Shown here: one piece after another, positions 26,564 to 35,991 of the stretch
Numbering within the stretch: position 1 is the first letter of the stretch
How the letters are laid out: each line of letters opens with the position of its first letter
NCBI GenBank assembly: GCA_903941095.1
Contig: CAJANN010000075.1
Coordinates: forward strand, 1 to 37,454
Length of the DNA stretch: 37,454 nucleotides
Direction of reading: 5' to 3'
From: an uncultured Rhodospirillaceae bacterium
GTDB taxonomy: Bacteria > Pseudomonadota > Alphaproteobacteria > Rhodospirillales > Magnetospirillaceae
The notes under the pieces: model-generated
What the model was told of the DNA's origin: nothing
The model's input: only the letters and a program-made list of their open reading frames with translations
Databases searched by the model: none
Position numbers and translations under genes: made by a program

Positions 26564-27622
26564 CTACGCCTTGGCCTCGTACCAGTCCTTGCTGGCGTTG
26601 ACGATCTTGACCACCGACAGCATCACCGGCACCTCGATCAGCACGCCGACCACGGTGGCAAGGGCCGCTCCCGACTGGAAGCCGAACAGGCTGATGGCGG
26701 CGGCCACGGCCAGTTCGAAGAAGTTGCTGGCTCCGATCAGCGCCGAGGGGCCGGCGACGCAATGGGCGACGCCCAGGCGCTTGTTGAGCAGATAGGCCAG
26801 ACCGGAATTGAAGTAGACCTGGATGGTGATGGGCACCGCCAGCATGGCGATGACCAGCGGCTGGGCGATGATCTGCTCGCCCTGGAAGCCGAACAGCAGC
26901 ACCAGGGTGCTCAGCAGCGCCAGCAGCGATAGCGGACCCAGCTTGGCCAGGGTGCCGGCCAGGACCTGCCCGCCTTGGGCCAGCAGGGTTTTTCGCCAGA
27001 TTTGCGCGACGATCACCGGCACCACGATGTACAGCGCCACCGACAGCAGCAGGGTGTCCCACGGCACGGTGATGGAGGACAGGCCGAGCAGCAATCCGAC
27101 GATGGGAGCGAATGCCACGACCATGATCAGATCGTTGACCGCCACCTGGCTGAGCGTGAAATGGGGCTCGCCATTGGTCAGGTTGGACCACACGAACACC
27201 ATCGCGGTGCAAGGCGCGGCCGCCAGCAGGATCAATCCGGCGATATAGCTGTCGATCTGATCGGCGGGCAGATAGGGCCTGAACAGATGGCTGACGAAAA
27301 CCCAGCCCAGCAGGGACATGGAAAACGGCTTGACGCCCCAATTGATGAACAGCGTCACACCGATGCCCCGCCAATGCTCTTTGACCTGATGCAGGGCGCC
27401 GAAGTCGATCTTCAGCAGCATGGGGATGATCATCAGCCAGATCAGAAGAGCGACCGGCAGGTTGACCTGGGCCAGTTCGAGGCGGCCAATGGCTTGGAAC
27501 GGGCCGGGCAGCCAATGGCCCAGGGCCACGCCGGCGACGATGCACAGGCCGACCCAAAGGGTCAGGAACCGCTCGAACAGGGTCATGGCCGGCTTGATCG
27601 CCATGTCGCCGGGGGCGGACAT
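26564..27622 (-). CDS. acr3: ACR3-family arsenite efflux permease
   Basis: LPVALLIWLMIIPMLLKIDF, LAAAPCTAMVFVWSNLTNGEP; ten TM-like segments; start trimmed to MSAPGDM. Confidence 0.93.
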   Translation of the reverse strand: MSAPGDMAIKPAMTLFERFLTLWVGLCIVAGVALGHWLPGPFQAIGRLELAQVNLPVALLIWLMIIPMLLKIDFGALHQVKEHWRGIGVTLFINWGVKPFSMSLLGWVFVSHLFRPYLPADQIDSYIAGLILLAAAPCTAMVFVWSNLTNGEPHFTLSQVAVNDLIMVVAFAPIVGLLLGLSSITVPWDTLLLSVALYIVVPVIVAQIWRKTLLAQGGQVLAGTLAKLGPLSLLALLSTLVLLFGFQGEQIIAQPLVIAMLAVPITIQVYFNSGLAYLLNKRLGVAHCVAGPSALIGASNFFELAVAAAISLFGFQSGAALATVVGVLIEVPVMLSVVKIVNASKDWYEAKA

Positions 27623-28080
27623 CAGACCTCTCCCGCCCGGTCCGGCCCCAAGTCGATCAGTCGCCGCATCTTGGCCTCGATCATGGCGTAGACCCTGCGG
27701 AATTCGGCCAGCCGTTCCTCGGCGCTGCCCGTGGCGGCTGCCGGATCGGGGAACCCCAGGTGAACCTTGGCGGGATGGCCCTGCCACACCGGACAGACCT
27801 CGCCCGCGGCGTTGTCGCAGACGGTGATGACCAGATCCATGACGGGTGCGCCGGCCACGGCGAATTCATCCCACGATTTGGATCGGTACCCGACGGCAGG
27901 CAGGCCCTTTTCGGCCAGCACCTCCAGCGACAGGGGATTGACCTTGCCGGCAGGGTTGGATCCGGCGCTGAAAGCCCGCCAGCGTCCGCCGCCCAGATGG
28001 TTGATCAGGGCTTCGCCCAGAATGGAGCGGGCGGAATTTCCGGTGCACAGCACGAGGACGTTGATCACGGAATCGGACAT
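27622..28080 (-). CDS. arsC: LMW-phosphatase-type arsenate reductase
   Basis: VLVLCTGNSARSILGEALINH, DLVITVCDNAAGEVCPVWQGHP. Confidence 0.93.
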   Translation of the reverse strand: MSDSVINVLVLCTGNSARSILGEALINHLGGGRWRAFSAGSNPAGKVNPLSLEVLAEKGLPAVGYRSKSWDEFAVAGAPVMDLVITVCDNAAGEVCPVWQGHPAKVHLGFPDPAAATGSAEERLAEFRRVYAMIEAKMRRLIDLGPDRAGEV

Positions 28081-28493
28081 GGATGTTGCCTTGTGGACTC
28101 TGTCGGATGTGGGGGCTGAATCGCCAGGGCGTCCCGGCCCTGGTCGCACAGCGCCTGGACCGGAACCTCGTTGACCATCGCCAGCAGCCTGTGGTCCTCG
28201 ACGATGGTCGGGTCATCCGCCAGGGATGCCCGCACCAGGGCGAGGAACTGTGGGGCGTAGGCGTTCAGGGGCCGCTCCGCCAAACGGTAATAGACCCATT
28301 TGCCATCCCGGCGCTGCTGCAGCAAGCCGGCAACCTTGAGGGCGGCCAGATGCTTGGAAATGGTGGCGGTCGCCAGGCCGAGGACGGCGGTGATCTGGCA
28401 AACGCACAGCTCGCCGTTTTCCAGCAGCTTGAGGATCCGCACCCGCGAGGGATCGACAACGGCCTTGGCCACGGTTTCGAAGGTCTCGATCAT
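28065..28493 (-). CDS. arsR: ArsR-family metalloregulator
   Basis: VDPSRVRILKLLENGELCVCQITAVLGLATATISKHLAALKVAGLLQQRRDGKWVYYRL. Confidence 0.93.
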   Translation of the reverse strand: MIETFETVAKAVVDPSRVRILKLLENGELCVCQITAVLGLATATISKHLAALKVAGLLQQRRDGKWVYYRLAERPLNAYAPQFLALVRASLADDPTIVEDHRLLAMVNEVPVQALCDQGRDALAIQPPHPTESTRQHPCPIP

Positions 28494-28619
28494 CGGAAAA
28501 CACTATTCTCAATTAGCTGTGCGGCAAAATGATACTTCCGTGACGGACTCCGTTCAATAGCCGAGTGGAGGTTGACCAGGGTGATCGCCTTTGGACGAGC
28601 GTAGCGAGGATTAGGCCCG

Positions 28620-28798
28620 TTGGGCGCCGCCGCCGCCGCGACGGTGGCGGAGCTGTCGGCCTGACTGCAACAGGCCGGATTCATCGATATCCGCATCCAG
28701 CCAAAGCCGGAAAGCCGCGAGCTGATCGCAGTTGGGTGCCGGGCCTGGGCATCGAGGACCACGTCGTCCCGGCTACCGTCGAGGCCCGCAAACCATGA
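28620..28798 (+). pseudogene. Decayed 3' end of an arsenite methyltransferase (arsM-like)
   Basis: AELSA*LQQAGFIDIRIQPKPESRELI then frameshift to SWVPGLGIEDHVVPATVEARKP*, resembling ArsM C-termini. Confidence 0.6.
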
Positions 28799-28834
28799 GG
28801 CTGCGCCCGTCCTGACGCCGTTGCCGGATGGCGC

Positions 28835-29956
28835 TTAGGGCGAACAGCCGGCGGGATCGCTCAGGTAGGCGTCGATTCCCTGCCGGCGCAGACGGTCGAG
28901 ATAGCAGGCGTAACGGCCGGCCCAGGCGGCGGCGCGGGAATCGGCGAGAATGCCCGCAACGTTGGTCAGCTCGACCTGGGCCACCCGCATCCGGGGGATG
29001 TCGAGACCGGCCATGAAAGCCTCGACCATCAGCATGTCGGTGACGACGCTGCCGACGAAGCGCAAGGCGCATTCCGGCGGGCCTTCGCGTCCCGCACAGC
29101 CGTCAAGACGGGCGACAATGGCTGGGTCGGTCAACCCGGCCAGCCCGGCGACCGCCCGTTGCAGGGCGATGCGATCGAAGCCGTCGGAATCGACATGGCC
29201 GGCAAGCTCGGGCGATCTGGCGGCAAGGCCGAGCAGAACGGGGTGGATGCCGCGAACCACCGGCGCGCTGACGGCGGTGACGGCGAAGCCGCTGCCCAGG
29301 GCTTGCCGGGCCTCGTCCACCACACCGCCCAATATCGCGTGGGTGCGGGCGACGGCGTCGGCGCCGACCGGATTGGCCGCACACTCGGCCTCGGCACTGC
29401 CTTTGACCTTGGCGCAGAACATCTTGCGCCATGCCTTCTGGCCAAGGGCGGTTCCCCATCCGCCCGTCGCCGCGGCGAACTGCATGCTGCCGCCGCCGAT
29501 ATCCAGAATATAGGGGGTGTCCAGCCGGCCGCCCAATTGCTGCCGCGCGGCGTAATAGCCATAGCCCGCTTCCACCGCCTGCGGCATGACGAAGACCGCC
29601 ACTCCGGTGCGGGCATGCAATCCGGCCAGGGTGTCGGCCAGTCTGTCCGGTCCGCCCTGATCGGCGGCCAGCCGCCAGGCCGAATAGCCGCCGGCCACGG
29701 CCAGGCATGAACGGCCGCCGGCCAGCCGGCGCAGGGCCTCGACGGTGGCGTCGCCGGTCTGGTCGATGACGCCGTCTGCCCATACGTCGGTCAGATAGTC
29801 GATGGACACCCGACCGTCGAGGTCGCCGGCGGCAGAGCCGACGCGGATGCCCGACGATCCGATGTCGTAGCCGATGCGGCAGGGCTCGGGCGGTTGCGAG
29901 CAGGCCGCAAGCGCCAGGGCTGCCACCAGGGCTGCCAGTCGTAGGCCGGCGCTCAT
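28835..29956 (-). CDS. Lipoprotein with Ppx/GppA-like (ASKHA) domain
   Basis: Lipobox ALALAACSQ; phosphate motifs GYDIGSSGIRVGSA and YILDIGGGSMQFAAA. Confidence 0.65.
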   Translation of the reverse strand: MSAGLRLAALVAALALAACSQPPEPCRIGYDIGSSGIRVGSAAGDLDGRVSIDYLTDVWADGVIDQTGDATVEALRRLAGGRSCLAVAGGYSAWRLAADQGGPDRLADTLAGLHARTGVAVFVMPQAVEAGYGYYAARQQLGGRLDTPYILDIGGGSMQFAAATGGWGTALGQKAWRKMFCAKVKGSAEAECAANPVGADAVARTHAILGGVVDEARQALGSGFAVTAVSAPVVRGIHPVLLGLAARSPELAGHVDSDGFDRIALQRAVAGLAGLTDPAIVARLDGCAGREGPPECALRFVGSVVTDMLMVEAFMAGLDIPRMRVAQVELTNVAGILADSRAAAWAGRYACYLDRLRRQGIDAYLSDPAGCSP

Positions 29957-29963
29957 GCCCGGC

Positions 29964-30569
29964 TCACAGATGCAGCAGATGAGGGGCCAGCCAGCCCGTC
30001 AATGCCAGCGCCACCCCGGCCAGCCCCAAGCCGCCGGCCCCCAGGGCCAGGGCGAAGACGCCGGTCACCGTGGCGGCGGAAGACAGCACGATGGCGATCT
30101 GCAGGGCGGCGGCGGCATATTCGTAGGTGTGGTAGGAGGCCAGGGCACGATCGCGCGTTTCTTCGGCGGCCTTGGCCTGGGCGGCCAGTTCCTTGCGTCC
30201 CTCGCCGGTTTCCGGCTCGCTGTCGTAACGCTGGGCGGTGGCGCGCCATGTCTCGACCTGTCTGGCGGCAGCGGCGTGGTCGGGCGAGCCCAGCAGCGTC
30301 GCCAGCACCGTGGTCTCTTCCGCGGCCGTGCGCATGGTGGTCATGCGGATCGACTTGGCCTGAAAGAACGCCCACAGGTTGGCCGCCTGGATGTTGGAAG
30401 CCATGTAGGTGTTCTGTGAGCTTTTCACCCCGATCTCGACCAGCGCCAGCAGGCATGCCAGGACGCTGATCATCACCGCGATCATTTTATTGCGGTTGAC
30501 GTGGGGGGAGTGCCCATGACCGTGATGGGCCGACTCGTGGATTTTTTCGTGGGTTTCGTGCGCTTCCAT
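29964..30569 (-). CDS. DUF4337-like membrane protein
   Basis: His-rich N-terminus, NKMIAVMISVLACLLALVEIGVKSSQNTYMASNIQAANLWAFFQAKSIR, two C-terminal TM segments. Confidence 0.7.
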   Translation of the reverse strand: MEAHETHEKIHESAHHGHGHSPHVNRNKMIAVMISVLACLLALVEIGVKSSQNTYMASNIQAANLWAFFQAKSIRMTTMRTAAEETTVLATLLGSPDHAAAARQVETWRATAQRYDSEPETGEGRKELAAQAKAAEETRDRALASYHTYEYAAAALQIAIVLSSAATVTGVFALALGAGGLGLAGVALALTGWLAPHLLHL

Positions 30570-30804
30570 GCCCTGTCGTTCCGATATGGCGGCGAGGTCG
30601 GCCGATAGTGACGGTTCGTCGCGGCCAGTTCAAGTCAAGGGCGGCAGGGCGGCTTGGTGCCGCCGAATGGAATTTCATAAAAACAGGTGAGCTGCTACCC
30701 TTGATCGGTCGATAAGGTTTCCACCCTCGGGCTCATGCACGCAGGAAAATGATTGCCGGGGGGTGTTCTTGACGGATTGTGGAACCTGCACAGGGGGGAC
30801 GGGC

Positions 30805-31905
30805 ATGGAGCGGCTGGGGCTGGATACGATCATCAGGGCGTTGGAGCATTCTGGCGACGGGGTGCTGATCACGGATGCCCGGATGGCGCCGTCCGGTCCG
30901 CGCATAGTCTATGTCAACCGGACCTACCTGCAACTCACCGGGTATGCCGAGCACGAACTGATCGGACAGACGCCGCGCATCCTTCAAGGCCCCGAGACGG
31001 ATCGGGCGGTTCTGGACAACCTGCGCCACAATCTTGAGCATGCACTGCCGTTTCACGGAGAAACCGTCAATTACCGGCGCGACGGTTCGCCGTATTGGGT
31101 TGAATGGGACATCGCGCCTGTGCGGGATGAGACCGGCGCCGTAACCCACTTCATTTCGATCCAGCGCGACGTCAGCGCTCGCAAGGCCTCGGAACGGGCG
31201 TTGGCTTCGACGATGGCTGATCTTCAGGACCGGAACGAAAGGCTCGACCAATTCGCGTCGGTGGTATCTCATGACCTTCAGGATCCGCTGTCGGCGGCAC
31301 GCGGTTACCTGGAACTCACCCTGATGATGGCCGGTGACGAATTGGGGGAACGCCGGCATTACCTGGAAACGGCCATCGAGGGCATTGACCGCGCCGTAGC
31401 CAAGGTTCGCGATCTGCTGGGCCATGCCCGGGGAGAACGGCAGTGGGCTCGGGTGGATCTCGGGTCGGTGATCGCTTCGGTACTGGCCGATCTGCGGATG
31501 CGCCTGGGTGAGACCCAAGCGGACGTCGTCGTCGCGGACCTGCCCGTTGTGGTCGGAGACCCCGTTCTTTTGGGCCAGATTTTTCAGAACCTGATCGGCA
31601 ACGCCCTTAAATATCGCCAGCCCGGTCGGGTTCCGCGTATCCGCGTCTTTGCAACTCTCATGGACGGGGACTGGCGTTTCACTGTCGAGGACAACGGCAG
31701 AGGCATCCGTCATGAAGACCGGCAATCGGTCTTCGAACGGTACAATCGCGGGTCAACGGTCCACGAAGAGCGCGGGCACGGCATAGGGCTTGCCGTGGTC
31801 AAGCGCGCTGTCGAAGCGCACGGCGGGTGCATCTGGCTGGACTCGGAGCCGGATGCGGGAACTTGCGTGCACTTCACCCTTCCGGTCGCGCCGTCCGCCC
31901 CGTAG
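30805..31905 (+). CDS. PAS-domain sensor histidine kinase
   Basis: PAS NRTYLQLTGYAEHELIGQTPRILQG; HisKA VVSHDLQDPLSAARGYLEL; HATPase NLIGNALKYRQ, GHGIGLAVVKR. Confidence 0.9.
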   Translation: MERLGLDTIIRALEHSGDGVLITDARMAPSGPRIVYVNRTYLQLTGYAEHELIGQTPRILQGPETDRAVLDNLRHNLEHALPFHGETVNYRRDGSPYWVEWDIAPVRDETGAVTHFISIQRDVSARKASERALASTMADLQDRNERLDQFASVVSHDLQDPLSAARGYLELTLMMAGDELGERRHYLETAIEGIDRAVAKVRDLLGHARGERQWARVDLGSVIASVLADLRMRLGETQADVVVADLPVVVGDPVLLGQIFQNLIGNALKYRQPGRVPRIRVFATLMDGDWRFTVEDNGRGIRHEDRQSVFERYNRGSTVHEERGHGIGLAVVKRAVEAHGGCIWLDSEPDAGTCVHFTLPVAPSAP

Positions 31906-31934
31906 TCAATCCCCCGCAATGCCGCCGCTTGCGG

Positions 31935-32630
31935 TCATGCACCCGGCGGGACGGCCGGACATTCCATTAAAAGAGAGCGCGGTGCGGCGTCGGAGAGGGT
32001 GTTCATCGGCAGGCGGTCCAGCCTGAACAGTGCCGACACCAAAGCAATGGATGACACCACCATCAGAATCGGCCCGAATAGCCATAGAACCATCGGAACC
32101 AGAAGGAAGTAGGTTCTCATGCCGACCCAATAGAAGCGGCCGGCACGGTTCAATTGGGCTGCAACCAGGGGAGGGGACATCCCCCGGCTGATCGGCACGT
32201 TGATCATGTAGCCGACATGGTGAAAAACGCGAATGGACATAGTGAAGCTAAAGAAGGCGATGAACAGATCGGTCAGCAGGACCAGCATCTTGATCAGCCA
32301 CAGACCGGGTGTTGCGATTGTCCCGGCATCCAGGACCTGCCAGGTCGCCGCAAGCTTGTCGCCCTGGGTGCTGAGGGTCAGTACGCCGGAAATCAGTAAG
32401 ATCGCCGTTGAGGCCAGAAAGGTTGCAGCCATCGTGGAATTGCGCAGGGTCTGGACCGCCAGGATGTCTTTGTGTTCTTCCATCACGGCGCGGGTCCAGG
32501 CAGCGCGGGATTCCGCCATCATGGCCTGGAAGGTGTAATTGGGATCAGTGCGCAGCTTGATCACCAGAAAAAGGTGATAGCCGGCCAGCAAGGCCATGCT
32601 TCCGGCAAAGGCAATCAGGTCGGTCGTCAT
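31935..32630 (-). CDS. DUF599-family membrane protein
   Basis: AFAGSMALLAGYHLFLVIKLRTDPNYTFQAMMAESRAAWTRAVMEEHKDILAVQTLRNSTMAATFLASTAILL; start set to MTTDLIAF. Confidence 0.75.
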   Translation of the reverse strand: MTTDLIAFAGSMALLAGYHLFLVIKLRTDPNYTFQAMMAESRAAWTRAVMEEHKDILAVQTLRNSTMAATFLASTAILLISGVLTLSTQGDKLAATWQVLDAGTIATPGLWLIKMLVLLTDLFIAFFSFTMSIRVFHHVGYMINVPISRGMSPPLVAAQLNRAGRFYWVGMRTYFLLVPMVLWLFGPILMVVSSIALVSALFRLDRLPMNTLSDAAPRSLLMECPAVPPGA

Positions 32631-32823
32631 GAAAGACGCTACTCCCCAAAGAACGGGAATGGCCGTTCCGGCGAGCGTGCCGAGAGAGCAGCCGTTCCCG
32701 TGATTCTGCGTGGAAGCAATATGGCGACGATCATTCGTAACAGGTACATGGATAGTCTCCGAAGCTATCGACAAGGATAGGCTTCGAGAATGCAGCCATG
32801 TTGACAGTCTCATTAAATGCTTG

Positions 32824-34215
32824 TCAGGTTCGTGATATGTCGATTGTCGGAGCTAGAGGCAGGCGTAGCGAAACCCGCAAACCGGGATTGTTTTCGGCCA
32901 GCCCAAGTTGTGCATGGAGGTGGCGGGCCACGGCCTGCACCACAGCCAGACCCAGGCCATTGCCAGGACTGTGCCTGCTGGCGTCCAGGCGGACGAAAGG
33001 CTGCAATACGGTGTCGCGCTGGTCGGCGGGGATACCCGGGCCGTCGTCGGCAACCAGAATTTCAGCGGTCCCGCCGCACCGCCGGAGGTGTACCGCGACG
33101 TGGCCTCCAGCCTGGGTATAGCGGATGGCATTGTCGACGATGTTGGAAAGTGCCTGGAACAGCAGGTGGCGGTCGGCCATTACCGAGATATCCGGATCGC
33201 CGCTGAACTGGAGGCTCTGGCCTTTATCTTCTGCGACAGGCTGATAATAATCGATCAGGTCCGTCGTCAGATCCCCCAGATGCACCAGTTCCAGGTCGGG
33301 GGGCACGCCATGCTGCAACCGGGCGATAGCCAGAAGCGCCTCGAAGGTTTCCAGGAGGCGGTCGGTGTCTTCGATGGTTTCGCTGACGGCCTCTTCCAAT
33401 GCATCGCGGCTGTTTCCCTGCAACAGGCACAGTTCAAGCCGATTGCGCATCCGCGCCAGCGGGCTGCGCAGATCGTGGGCGATATTGTCAGTGACCTGAC
33501 GGGTGGCCTGCATCAGTTCGGCGATCCGGTCCAAAGCCTCATTGATATTGTCGGCCAGATGATCGAACTCGTCGTCGCTACCAGACGTCGGGACCCGCTC
33601 GTCCAGGTTTCCGTGCAGCAGGCGCCACGACGTGGCATTGACCCCCGACAAGCGGTGAAGGACTGCGCGGCTGTTGACCAGTCCGGCGAACAGGGCCAGC
33701 AACACCATCAGGACTGCGGCGACGGCCAGGGTCTCTTCGATCATTTGCCGGAATGCGGTTTCCTCGGCCAGGTCGCGCCCCAGCACCAAAGTCAATCCCT
33801 GGGGAAGCGACAGGGCTGTGACCCGTGCCAGAATCTCCTGACCCTCGGGGATGCGCCGCACCGGAATGTCGGCAAAAGCGTCAAGTGCGGGAATGCTGTG
33901 GCGGCCAATTTCGACATTGGCCGCGATGGTTTCTCCATCGGCACTTTTCAGGAGGTACAGCCGGGTACTGCCACGTTCCGCGGCGATGCGTGCCTGCACC
34001 TCGCCGGCGGGGGGCCTGTGCCGGTCTGTCTGGATAGCTGCCGTCAGGCGCTTGCGCTCGGCATCCAGTCCGACGTCGATGCGTCGTTCCATGATGGAGA
34101 GGGTGTTGCTGTAGACGAAACCAAGCAACGCCCAGCCAGCCAGCAGGTATAGCGGCACTGCCAGCAGAGCCAGACGGAAGGTGGCGGAACGGAATGGGCT
34201 AATTGACAGGCGCAT
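32824..34215 (-). CDS. Two-component sensor histidine kinase with HAMP
   Basis: VTDNIAHDLRSPLARMRNRLEL, NIVDNAIRYTQAGG, DDGPGIP, GNGLGLAVVQA; start set to MRLSISPF. Confidence 0.92.
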   Translation of the reverse strand: MRLSISPFRSATFRLALLAVPLYLLAGWALLGFVYSNTLSIMERRIDVGLDAERKRLTAAIQTDRHRPPAGEVQARIAAERGSTRLYLLKSADGETIAANVEIGRHSIPALDAFADIPVRRIPEGQEILARVTALSLPQGLTLVLGRDLAEETAFRQMIEETLAVAAVLMVLLALFAGLVNSRAVLHRLSGVNATSWRLLHGNLDERVPTSGSDDEFDHLADNINEALDRIAELMQATRQVTDNIAHDLRSPLARMRNRLELCLLQGNSRDALEEAVSETIEDTDRLLETFEALLAIARLQHGVPPDLELVHLGDLTTDLIDYYQPVAEDKGQSLQFSGDPDISVMADRHLLFQALSNIVDNAIRYTQAGGHVAVHLRRCGGTAEILVADDGPGIPADQRDTVLQPFVRLDASRHSPGNGLGLAVVQAVARHLHAQLGLAENNPGLRVSLRLPLAPTIDISRT

Positions 34216-34882
34216 GGCGAAGACAGTAGCCGGCACCGCGTACGGTGTGGATCACCGGACTGGGAAAACCTTTCTCGATCTTCTGCCGCAGGCGGCTGAC
34301 ATGGACGTCAAGGGTGTTGGTCTGCGGGTGAAAGTGATAGTCCCAGACTGCTTCTCGCAGCATGGCCCGCGTCACCACCTGCCCGGCGTGGCGCATCAGA
34401 TATTCCAACAGCCGAAACTCGCGGGGATGCAGCGGGATTGGCACGCCATCCCGCCGGACGGTCCTGGCGTTCAGGTCCATTTCGATGTCCAGAACCCTCA
34501 GCACGGATTGGGGGGCGGCGTTGTCGCGCCGACGCAACAACGCTTCAAGCCGGGCATGCAGTTCGGCCAGCACATAGGGCTTGGTGACGTAGTCGTCGCC
34601 GCCGGCCCGGAGACCACGAATGCGCTCGTCGACATGCGACAGCGCCGACAGGATCAGGATCGGGGTGCGGACACCCTCGCCCCGCAGGTGCCGGATGACT
34701 TCAAGCCCATCCAGGCCGGGCAGCATCCGGTCGATGATCAGGGCGTCGTATTCCGGTCCACGAGCCAGATGTAGGCCATCGGTGCCGTCTGCGACGCAAT
34801 CGACGACCACTCCCAATTCCTGCAGTCCCCGCTGCAGGTAGGCGGCGACGTCGCGGTCGTCTTCGATCACCAGCACTCGCAC
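34199..34882 (-). CDS. OmpR-family response regulator
   Basis: MRVLVIEDDRDVAAYLQ, LIIDRMLPGLDGLEVI, DDYVTKPY, winged-helix REFRLLEYLMRHAGQVVTRAMLREAVW. Confidence 0.95.
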   Translation of the reverse strand: MRVLVIEDDRDVAAYLQRGLQELGVVVDCVADGTDGLHLARGPEYDALIIDRMLPGLDGLEVIRHLRGEGVRTPILILSALSHVDERIRGLRAGGDDYVTKPYVLAELHARLEALLRRRDNAAPQSVLRVLDIEMDLNARTVRRDGVPIPLHPREFRLLEYLMRHAGQVVTRAMLREAVWDYHFHPQTNTLDVHVSRLRQKIEKGFPSPVIHTVRGAGYCLRHAPVN

Positions 34883-34934
34883 GGGGAATCCTCCGATCTC
34901 ATGCCGGAGATGCTACGTCGAAGCCTCCGCGACC

Positions 34935-35900
34935 TCAACGCCCATCCGGCCGGGCCGGACGGCTTTCGAACATGTCGGTCAGGACATCGACCTCGTCGGC
35001 GTTTTTCCGGCGTTCCGCCTCGGCGGGATCGGGGGCGAACTGGATGTGGATGTGGCAGGCGTGGGCGATTTCCCGGGAAATCCGGATCGTCATGTCCTGC
35101 TCCAGGCCGTGCCATTCATCGATGGTCAGGTGGTGGGCCGGCAACACCGTCAGGTCGATTTCCCAGGCTTCGCCCATGCGGCGTCCCCGCGCGGCGGTCA
35201 CCTTCACCGAGGAATAGTCGGCTTCGACCAGATCCCGGATTTCGGCGATGCGATGGGGCGGGATGGCGCCGTCCATCAGGCCGTGGACGCTGTCCCACAC
35301 GATGGCGGCGCCGATCTTCAGCACCAGCAGCGACACGACGATCGCGGCCAGATGGTCGGCGGAGCTCCAGCCCAGGATGGACAGCACGATGCCGGCCAGG
35401 ACGGCCAGGGACGAATAGGCGTCCCCGCGATTGTCCGCCGCCGCGGCCATGATGGCCGGGCTGTTGGTCTGTGTTCCGACGCAGCGGAGGTAGCGGTGCA
35501 TCAGTTCGGCGGTGACGGCGGACAGCATGGCGGCGAACACCGCCCAGATCTCGGGGACCTGAACGTGGCCGGAGCCCAGGTGGCTGACGTTGTACCACAG
35601 CATCGCCAGCGCCCCGCCGGTCAGGCTGAGACCGATGAAGGTGGCCGACAGGAACTGGATCTTGCCGAAACCATAGGGAAACGCGGCATTGGGCGGACGG
35701 CTGGACAGCTTGACGCTGGCCAGGGTGATGCCCTTGGTCAGGAAGTCGCCGAAGGAATGCAGCGAATGGGCCTGCAGCGCCATGCTGCCGCTCAAGGCCC
35801 CCAGCACGGTCTTGAACACGGCCAGCGCCAGGGCGACGACCATGTCGAACCAGGCGGCCCGGTCGCGGCAATTTCGGCAATTGGTGGGGATCATGTCCAT
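34935..35900 (-). CDS. Cation diffusion facilitator, MamB-like
   Basis: NCRNCRDRAAWF, FKTVLGALSGSMALQAHSLHSFGDFL, PYGFGKIQFLSATFIG, ELMHRYLRCVGTQTNSPAIMAAAADNRGDAYSS. Confidence 0.85.
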   Translation of the reverse strand: MDMIPTNCRNCRDRAAWFDMVVALALAVFKTVLGALSGSMALQAHSLHSFGDFLTKGITLASVKLSSRPPNAAFPYGFGKIQFLSATFIGLSLTGGALAMLWYNVSHLGSGHVQVPEIWAVFAAMLSAVTAELMHRYLRCVGTQTNSPAIMAAAADNRGDAYSSLAVLAGIVLSILGWSSADHLAAIVVSLLVLKIGAAIVWDSVHGLMDGAIPPHRIAEIRDLVEADYSSVKVTAARGRRMGEAWEIDLTVLPAHHLTIDEWHGLEQDMTIRISREIAHACHIHIQFAPDPAEAERRKNADEVDVLTDMFESRPARPDGR

Positions 35901-35991
35901 TCCGAGGGGCTTTGACCGGCGGCGAAATCAGCCGGGGCAGATTTGCATAAATTCCATGAACGACCAAGGGGGGATTGTCCCGGACGGAAAT

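Noticed and set aside
32908-34152. 414-aa plus-strand ORF
   Set aside because: Antisense to the sensor kinase gene.
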